From Desulfobacterales bacterium (GTDB lineage Bacteria > Desulfobacterota > Desulfobacteria > Desulfobacterales > JARGFK01): DNA of 49,727 bases. The stretch covers positions 1 to 49,727 of the forward strand of contig JARGFK010000024.1 of assembly GCA_029211065.1 (NCBI GenBank). Direction: 5' to 3'. Numbering within the stretch: position 1 is the first letter of the stretch; the number at the start of each line of letters is the position of its first letter. The position numbers and the translations under genes are program-made. Below are positions 43,836 to 49,727 of the stretch, piece by piece. Below the pieces are notes generated by a model. The model was not told the DNA's origin. It ran no database searches and saw only the letters and a list, made by a program, of their open reading frames with translations.

Positions 43836-46091
43836 ATGAATGCAAGTTATGTATCGTTGGTATCAAATGAGTTAAATTTAAAAGAATCCCAGATCCAAGC
43901 GGTTGCAGCACTTCTTGAACAGGGCGCCACCATTCCCTTTATTGCCCGCTACCGCAAGGAAGCCACCCGAAGTTTAGATGAAGTCGCCATCATTGCCATC
44001 AGGGACAGATTGGTCCAACTCGAAGAACTCAATAACCGCAAAGATGCCATTTTAAAATCCCTTGGGGAACACGGCCATCTGACGGATGTATTAAATGATA
44101 GTGTCCTCGCAGCCCAAACCCTTTCTGAAGTCGAAGACATTTACCTCCCTTATCGTCCCAAACGCAGAACACGGGCAACCATTGCAAAGGAAAAAGGCTT
44201 GGAACCTTTGGCAATGATGATTTTTAGTCAAAATGGGTTAAACCCATTTGACCAGGCAGTGTCCTTTCTCTCTGCCGAAAAAGAAGTGACATCGATCGAA
44301 GCGGCCTTGGGCGGCGCCCGTGATATTCTGGCTGAAAAAATCAGTGAAGACCGGGATGCCCGATCCCGCCTGCGCCATCTTTTTCTGACAAAAGGCTCCA
44401 TCATCAGCCGGGTTGTACAAAAAAAAGAGGCTGATGACACTAAATTTAAAGACTACTACGATTGGAAAGAGCCTGTAAACGCGGTTCCCTCCCACAGGCT
44501 TCTGGCAATGCGCAGGGGTGAACGGGAAGATATCTTAAATATCAGCATTGCTCCCGACGAAAAAGAAGCGCTGATAATTCTTGAAGACCTTTTTGTCAAA
44601 GGAGCCGGGGAGGATTCCGAGCAGGTCCGACTGGCGGTCCACGACAGCTATAAGCGCTTGCTGTCACGGTCCATTGAAACCGAAATTCGCCTGGCCACCA
44701 AGGAAAAAGCCGATGATGAAGCCATCCGGATTTTTGCCCAAAACCTTCGCCAACTCCTGCTGGCCCCTCCATTGGGATCCAAACCGGTATTGGCGATTGA
44801 TCCCGGATTTAGAACGGGGTGTAAAATTGTCTGCCTGGACTGTCAGGGCAAACTGCTGCACCATGATACGATCTGTCCGCACCTTCCCGCAAAAGCAACC
44901 GCAACGGCCCGGACGATTCATGATCTTTGCCGACAGTATGAAATTGAAGCCATTGCCGTGGGTAATGGAACGGCCGGCAGGGAAACAGAGGCATTTCTTA
45001 AGCGCCTGAATTTGCCTTCTAATCTTCAGGTTGTGTTGGTTAATGAAAGCGGCGCCTCAATTTACTCGGCATCAGATGTGGCCCGCAAGGAATTTCCCGA
45101 CCTTGACCTTACGGTTCGCGGCTCCGTTTCAATCGGCAGGCGGTTGATGGATCCCCTTTCAGAGCTTGTAAAAATTGACCCCAAAGCCATTGGTGTCGGA
45201 CAGTATCAGCACGATGTTGACCAGACCGCATTAAAAAAGGCACTGGATGACATCGTCATCAGTTGCGTCAATGCCGTTGGAGTGGATGTAAACCGGGCCA
45301 GCGTCGAACTCTTAACCTATATATCCGGATTAGGACCTCAACTGGCCAGGAATATCGTTTCTTTCAGAAACGAGAAGGGTCCCTTCCGCTCCAGGGAAGA
45401 TTTGAAGCCGGTGCCGCGTCTTGGACCCAAGGCATTCGAGCAGTCAGCAGGATTCTTGAGGATTACCGATGGGTCAAACCCGCTAGACGCCAGTGCCGTT
45501 CATCCCGAAAGCTACAGCATCGTCGAAACCATAGCAAAAGATCTCAACTGTTCAATCCCGGATTTGATGAAAGCGTCCACACTTAAAGACAAAATTGATC
45601 TTAGCAGATACGTTACCGACACGGTGGGAATGCCGACATTAGAGGATATTATGCTCGAACTGGCAAGACCGGGGCGTGACCCGCGAAGCCGGTTCGAAGC
45701 GTTTGCCTTTGAAAGCGGCGTTGAAAAAATTGAAGACCTTCAACCCGGCATGAAACTTCCCGGCATCATTACAAATGTCACTGCTTTTGGGGCGTTTGTC
45801 GATATTGGCGTCCATCAAGATGGTCTCGTTCACATCAGTGAACTCTCGAATCAATTTGTTAAAGATCCCATGAAGATTGTTAAGGTTCACCAGAAAGTAC
45901 GGGTAACAGTTTTGGCTGTGGACCTGAAACGGAACAGGATATCGCTATCCATGAAAGATGTTTCCAAAAATCAAAGCCGGCCGCAACACCACCGTTCGGG
46001 CCAACTTGACAAGGGCAACACAAAACAACAAAAGAAGGTGCCATTTCATAATCCATTTTCTGATCTTTTAGATAAAACTTCAAAAAATTAA
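43836..46091 (+). CDS. tex: Tex-type S1 RNA-binding transcription accessory protein
   Basis: A 751-residue protein. The N-terminal Tex helical domain (FIARYRKEATRSLDEV), a YqgF-like nuclease fold (VLAIDPGFRTGCKIVCLD), a helix-hairpin-helix part (YISGLGPQLARNIVSFRNEKG) and the C-terminal S1 RNA-binding domain (LPGIITNVTAFGAFVDIGVHQDGLVHIS, given here in part) occur in the usual order. The tail after the S1 domain is basic and Gln/His rich. Tex is a conserved factor linked to transcription and rRNA handling. It precedes dtd by about 40 bp on the same strand. Confidence 0.97.
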   Translation: MNASYVSLVSNELNLKESQIQAVAALLEQGATIPFIARYRKEATRSLDEVAIIAIRDRLVQLEELNNRKDAILKSLGEHGHLTDVLNDSVLAAQTLSEVEDIYLPYRPKRRTRATIAKEKGLEPLAMMIFSQNGLNPFDQAVSFLSAEKEVTSIEAALGGARDILAEKISEDRDARSRLRHLFLTKGSIISRVVQKKEADDTKFKDYYDWKEPVNAVPSHRLLAMRRGEREDILNISIAPDEKEALIILEDLFVKGAGEDSEQVRLAVHDSYKRLLSRSIETEIRLATKEKADDEAIRIFAQNLRQLLLAPPLGSKPVLAIDPGFRTGCKIVCLDCQGKLLHHDTICPHLPAKATATARTIHDLCRQYEIEAIAVGNGTAGRETEAFLKRLNLPSNLQVVLVNESGASIYSASDVARKEFPDLDLTVRGSVSIGRRLMDPLSELVKIDPKAIGVGQYQHDVDQTALKKALDDIVISCVNAVGVDVNRASVELLTYISGLGPQLARNIVSFRNEKGPFRSREDLKPVPRLGPKAFEQSAGFLRITDGSNPLDASAVHPESYSIVETIAKDLNCSIPDLMKASTLKDKIDLSRYVTDTVGMPTLEDIMLELARPGRDPRSRFEAFAFESGVEKIEDLQPGMKLPGIITNVTAFGAFVDIGVHQDGLVHISELSNQFVKDPMKIVKVHQKVRVTVLAVDLKRNRISLSMKDVSKNQSRPQHHRSGQLDKGNTKQQKKVPFHNPFSDLLDKTSKN

Positions 46092-46129
46092 TTTAAAACA
46101 CAAAGCGTTCTGCCCAAAAGGGGACAATA

Positions 46130-46576
46130 ATGAGAGCCGTCGTTCAGCGCGTCTGTGAAAGCAGTGTTATCGTAGAAAATGAAGTGATTGCAAAAATCGG
46201 CCATGGCCTCCTGGTTTTACTCGGAATTGCAAAAGGAGACGAGACCTCCGACGCTGATTATCTTGCCGATAAAATTATAAACTTAAGAATTTTTGAAGAC
46301 GAAAATAGCAAGATGAACCGATCCCTTTATGAAATTGGCGCAGAGTTGCTGGTTGTTTCTCAATTTACCTTGCTGGGGGATTGCCGCAGAGGAAGACGAC
46401 CCTCATTTATAGATGCCGCCGAACCTGAAGTCGCCGATAGGTTATACGCATACTTTGTCGATAAGGTCCGCCAGAAAGGGGTAGGCGTTCAAACCGGCCG
46501 CTTTCGCGCGATGATGGCGGTTTCTCTGATCAATGACGGTCCTGTCACACTTATTCTTGATAGCAAACCCTTATAA
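46130..46576 (+). CDS. dtd: D-aminoacyl-tRNA deacylase
   Basis: A 148-residue enzyme that hydrolyses D-amino acids mischarged onto tRNA. The start [17 protein letters not shown], the [17 protein letters not shown] motif and the C-terminal [11 protein letters not shown] (the family Gly-Pro motif) are complete. AAGGGG precedes the ATG. It lies between tex and the histidine kinase gene, likely in one transcript with tex. Confidence 0.96.
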   Translation: MRAVVQRVCESSVIVENEVIAKIGHGLLVLLGIAKGDETSDADYLADKIINLRIFEDENSKMNRSLYEIGAELLVVSQFTLLGDCRRGRRPSFIDAAEPEVADRLYAYFVDKVRQKGVGVQTGRFRAMMAVSLINDGPVTLILDSKPL

Positions 46577-46616
46577 TCTCTTGAACCGATTCATTTTTAT
46601 TCATTAGGATGACAAC

Positions 46617-48224
46617 ATGAAAAACATAATGGTGGTGGATAACGATAGAAATTTTCTGAAACTTATGAAAAGAATGCTCGAAAAAGAGGGGCACCAGGTC
46701 GCAATGGCTGAAGATGGTCTTCAGGCATTGGATCTTTTGAAGACCTATACACCAGACATCATATTCGTTGATTTAATAATGCCGAATATCGACGGTAGGA
46801 GTTTCTGCAGGATCATTCGCAATATCAAAAATCTTGATCATGCCAAAATTATTATACTTTCCGGAATTGCTTCCGAAGAGCGGATAGACTTCGGCCGCTG
46901 GGGAGTTAACGCCTGTATTGCCAAAGGACCGTTTGACGAAACGGCTAAACACATCCTCAAGGTAATCCATCAACTTGATATTTCAGCAAAACAAATCTTA
47001 ACGGAAGAAATGATCGGCGCCGATATGCTTTACCCAAGAGGTGTCATAGAGGAATTGCTGATTTCCAAAAGACATTTTGAAAATATCGTGGAAAATATGT
47101 CTGAAGGCGTTATCGAAATTAATGCCGATGGAAGAATTGTTTATGCCAATCCATCCGTTTTTTCCTTACTCAATTTACCCGATCATAAGCTTTTCGGATC
47201 AAGTTTTATTGATTTATTTTTGGGCAATGATCGCAATCGCGTCGACAACCTATTGAAACGAAAAAGCAATAGAACACAGAAAATATCTGAAGATGCTCCT
47301 TTGAGCCTGAGTGAACATCTCGTGACATCGGAGTTTCTACCCTTTAAGGAATTCGGTTTTACAGGTATCATTATAAAAGATGTGACGGCAACCAAGCGCA
47401 TAGAAGAAAAACTGACAATGGCCAAGGAAGAAGCCGAGAAAGCAAATTCATCCAAAAGCAATTTTTTGGCCAACATGAGCCATGAAATCCGTACTCCTTT
47501 AAACCATATTATCGGTTTTACGGAGATGCTCGCGGACAGGAAATTCGGGGACATAAATGAGACCCAGCATGAATATCTTTGCGATATCCTTGAAAGCAGC
47601 AAACACCTGCTGTCGCTGGTTAATGATATCCTGGATCTTTCTAAATTGGACGCCGGGAAAATGAAGCTTGAACCTAAAACGATCAAACTGAAGGAGCTTT
47701 TGGAGAACAGTTTTTTGGTCGTACAGGAAATGCGTTTGAAACATGGTATCGAACTTCTGTTAGACATTAAAGAAGCTCCTGAGACCATATATGCCGATGA
47801 TCGCAAACTAAAGCAAATCCTATACAACCTGTTATCCAATGCGATTAAATTTACACCTGATGGTGGAAAGGTCAACTTAACGGCCAAAACGATCGAACGT
47901 ACTGTTCGCCCAGGCCAAAGGAAAGATGATGCGAAGGATTTAAAGATTGTCATAGAGAAAAGAGGCGACACGGGCGACAAAGATCGTATGACATGCGTGG
48001 AAATATCGGTCTCGGATACCGGGATCGGAGTAGCGCCAGAAGATCAGGAACGCATTTTTAATTACTTTGAACAAGTTGATGGTCCGTTGCTGCACGGGAG
48101 TCACGGAACGGGCTTAGGGCTTGCTCTGACCAAAAACTTAGTAAAGCGTCATGGGGGTATAATTTGGGTTGAAAGTGAAGGGAAAAACAAAGGGAGCAAA
48201 TTCTGTTTTGTAATTCCGGTTTGA
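46617..48224 (+). CDS. Receiver-PAS-histidine kinase
   Basis: A 535-residue two-component protein. A receiver domain comes first (residues 1-120, with Asp in IIFVDLIMPN; the expected conserved Lys is in CIAKGPF). A PAS domain follows at about 150-255 (SEGVIEINADGRIVYANPS). Then come HisKA with the phospho-acceptor His in SNFLANMSHEIRTPLNHI and an HATPase domain (NLLSNAIKFTPDGG, DTGIGVAPED, GTGLGLALTKN). No membrane segment is visible, so it is a cytoplasmic signalling kinase controlled by phosphorylation of its own receiver. A separate single-domain regulator and an HD-GYP protein lie just downstream on the opposite strand. Confidence 0.95.
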   Translation: MKNIMVVDNDRNFLKLMKRMLEKEGHQVAMAEDGLQALDLLKTYTPDIIFVDLIMPNIDGRSFCRIIRNIKNLDHAKIIILSGIASEERIDFGRWGVNACIAKGPFDETAKHILKVIHQLDISAKQILTEEMIGADMLYPRGVIEELLISKRHFENIVENMSEGVIEINADGRIVYANPSVFSLLNLPDHKLFGSSFIDLFLGNDRNRVDNLLKRKSNRTQKISEDAPLSLSEHLVTSEFLPFKEFGFTGIIIKDVTATKRIEEKLTMAKEEAEKANSSKSNFLANMSHEIRTPLNHIIGFTEMLADRKFGDINETQHEYLCDILESSKHLLSLVNDILDLSKLDAGKMKLEPKTIKLKELLENSFLVVQEMRLKHGIELLLDIKEAPETIYADDRKLKQILYNLLSNAIKFTPDGGKVNLTAKTIERTVRPGQRKDDAKDLKIVIEKRGDTGDKDRMTCVEISVSDTGIGVAPEDQERIFNYFEQVDGPLLHGSHGTGLGLALTKNLVKRHGGIIWVESEGKNKGSKFCFVIPV

Positions 48225-48388
48225 GCTTGCTTAAGCCCTGAACGGAATTTGACTTTGAAACCAGAACCATCGGGCAATCCCCATTTCGTAAAAATGTCAA
48301 GTCCGCCCTGAGGTCTATGAATCTTTATCGAGCCGTTCCAACGGTTATCCCTTTTTGATTATTACCGAATTGACTTTCCTCTTTATTT

Positions 48389-48757
48389 TCATGTGAACCA
48401 TTCCTCCAGTTGATTCAGGAATGCCCGGGTATCAATGGGTTTGGTAATATAACCATGGCATCCGGCCTCAGCGGCTTTTTGTTCATCGCCCTCCATTGAA
48501 TAGGATGTGAGAGCAATAATCGGTATATCTTTTAATTCTTGATCTTTCTGTATCAGTCGGGTTGCAGTTAACCCGTCAATTCCCGGCAGCTGAATGTCCA
48601 TCAAAATTAGATCCGGTTTTTTTTCACGGGCAAGCCGGATACCGGTTTCAGCATCGACGGCCTCAATAATGTTGTAGTTACCAATCTGCAGAAGGCTTCT
48701 CACCAGCTTCAAATTCAATTTATTATCTTCGATAACCAGAATTTTTTTATCTTTCAT
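48389..48757 (-). CDS. Single-domain response regulator
   Basis: A 122-residue CheY-like receiver. The acidic pair VIEDN near residue 10, the phospho-acceptor Asp in LILMDIQLPGIDG, Thr in IIALTSYSMEGDE and Lys in GYITKPID are all present; no output domain follows. I choose ATG 48757 (with AAGGAAAA upstream) rather than the earlier ATG at 48781. It is convergent with the histidine kinase gene and may receive phosphate from it (inference). Confidence 0.93.
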   Translation of the reverse strand: MKDKKILVIEDNKLNLKLVRSLLQIGNYNIIEAVDAETGIRLAREKKPDLILMDIQLPGIDGLTATRLIQKDQELKDIPIIALTSYSMEGDEQKAAEAGCHGYITKPIDTRAFLNQLEEWFT

Positions 48758-49010
48758 CGTAAATTTTCCTTTTACTTCCAAGAGTAAAGCATATTGAGTA
48801 TGAAAGTCATGATCGTATCAGACAAGCCGTTTGTTACTATCTTCGAAATAACGCCTGTCGCAATTTCGATGCGCTCGTAGTAAGCGTCGTTCAGTGTATT
48901 GCCTTATCTGCGTGCAACTTGTTTGTTTCAAAACCTCGAATTCGACTGTTTGATTATTTAATAAATCGGTGTTAGATCGCTTTTGTTTTTTTTATCTTCA
49001 AATATAATTT

Positions 49011-49727
49011 TTATTCATATATAAGTTCTGCTAAACACCGTACAATGTCTTTATCCAGTTTATTTTTATCAGCTTCTTCATATATGATTTTAAGTGCTTC
49101 TTCCCTCGACATTCCTTTGCGGTATGGCCGGTTACTAATCAAGGCGTCATAGATGTCCACAACCGCCATAATCCGTGCCACCATGGGGATATCCTCACCC
49201 ATCATCCCATAAGGGTAACCGCTGCCGTCAAGTTTTTCATGATGATAACAGATCACATCCAGTGCAGGACCGAAATTATTCTGCAACAGCTGACAGATCT
49301 TATAGCCGATGGCGATATGCGTTTTCATAATTTCCCATTCGTCAGGCTCTATTTTATCCGATTTATTTAAAATATCATGCGGTATGCCGATCTTTCCAAC
49401 ATCATGCAATGCACCACCGATTTTTAATGCTTCAATCTCTTTGTCCGATAGCTTCATTCTTCTGCCGATTGTCATTGCCATATTTGACACCCGCTCAATA
49501 TGACCCAAAGTATTCGTATCTTTTGCTTCTACCGCGTTTGCTAACGAAAAGAGAACGTTTTCAATGCTGGCCAGGTTATTGTTCAGTTTCTTAACCTTTA
49601 TCAGGGAATTTGTCCGCGATAGAAGTTCCTCTTTTTGGGGCGGTTTGGTAATAAAATCATCGGCTCCGGCCTCTATCGCCTGAATTTTCGACTCTCTATC
49701 ATCAAGCGCAGTTACCATCACAACCGG
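49011..49727 (-). CDS. Response regulator with HD-GYP domain, 5' end outside the window
   Basis: The visible part is the C-terminal ~236 residues. It begins inside a receiver domain (VTALDDRESKIQAIEAGADD, FITKPPQKEEL with the conserved Lys), continues through a helical linker, and ends with an HD-GYP domain: HIERVSNMAM, HDVGKIGIPHDIL, HHEKLDGSGYPYG, DIYDALISNRPYR. HD-GYP proteins hydrolyse cyclic di-GMP, so this is probably a phosphorylation-controlled phosphodiesterase. The N-terminal part of the receiver lies beyond position 49727. Confidence 0.93.
   Translation of the reverse strand, partial: PVVMVTALDDRESKIQAIEAGADDFITKPPQKEELLSRTNSLIKVKKLNNNLASIENVLFSLANAVEAKDTNTLGHIERVSNMAMTIGRRMKLSDKEIEALKIGGALHDVGKIGIPHDILNKSDKIEPDEWEIMKTHIAIGYKICQLLQNNFGPALDVICYHHEKLDGSGYPYGMMGEDIPMVARIMAVVDIYDALISNRPYRKGMSREEALKIIYEEADKNKLDKDIVRCLAELIYE

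Noticed and set aside
47183-47980. Leftward open frame of 265 codons
   Set aside because: It is the antisense of the histidine kinase coding region, whose motifs are unmistakable.
48330-48358. Possible terminator after the histidine kinase gene
   Set aside because: The CCGTT/AACGG stem is very short with almost no loop and the T-run is displaced.

Overview
The window looks like chromosomal DNA of a Desulfobacterota (former Deltaproteobacteria) bacterium, probably a Desulfobacterales-type anaerobe. This is inferred from gene content and order: pilR next to a short type IV pilin, dnaG-rpoD-tRNA(CAU), a Nif3/zinc-ribbon/rnpB/HPr-like block, a YcaO-TPR protein, selC, and a KamA-family radical SAM gene next to an acyl-CoA dehydrogenase. 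I ran no homology search, so every family name comes from motifs visible in the translations. I see no CRISPR array, insertion sequence, integrase or prophage.

Left end (1-4.1 kb): a leftward KamA-like aminomutase, acyl-CoA dehydrogenase and cysteine-rich winged-helix protein, then an unrecognised small rightward gene. From 4.1 to 14.5 kb runs a leftward block of six genes: three TMTC-like polytopic membrane proteins with TPR tails, a Dpm1-type glycosyltransferase, a methyltransferase and a GT39-like membrane glycosyltransferase. Together they look like a lipid-phosphate-sugar-dependent surface glycosylation locus. It lies directly downstream of pilA, separated from it by a strong terminator. 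The catalytic halves of two of the TMTC-like genes are identical at DNA level over about 1.09 kb, while their TPR tails differ. pilA (14.5-14.9 kb) is preceded by a clear sigma-54 promoter and two TGACA-type palindromes spaced 20 bp apart, which fit binding sites for the adjacent NtrC-family PilR.

The middle (16.7-36 kb) is housekeeping: pyrB-pyrC, lepB, pgpA, larC, an M20 peptidase, selC (tRNA-Sec) with its own promoter, a SprT/DUF2786 protein, an AhpF-like thioredoxin reductase broken by a one-base homopolymer shortfall, ispD, a long HPr-like protein, RNase P RNA, a zinc-ribbon coiled-coil protein, Nif3, tRNA(CAU), and dnaG-rpoD under a consensus promoter at the end of hisA.

The right part holds hisB-lipoprotein-hisA, tRNA-Ala(CGC), a YcaO-TPR gene followed by a 46-codon four-cysteine gene, algH/yqgE, a remnant gamma-carbonic-anhydrase gene, a glycerate kinase, a frameshifted DUF2156 gene, tex, dtd, and two-component genes including an HD-GYP protein cut by the window edge. 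A structured repeat of about 90-100 bp occurs twice, at 29.0 and 40.7 kb. The two frameshifts both need one extra base in a homopolymer (G8 and A6), so sequencing error must be excluded before calling them pseudogenes.
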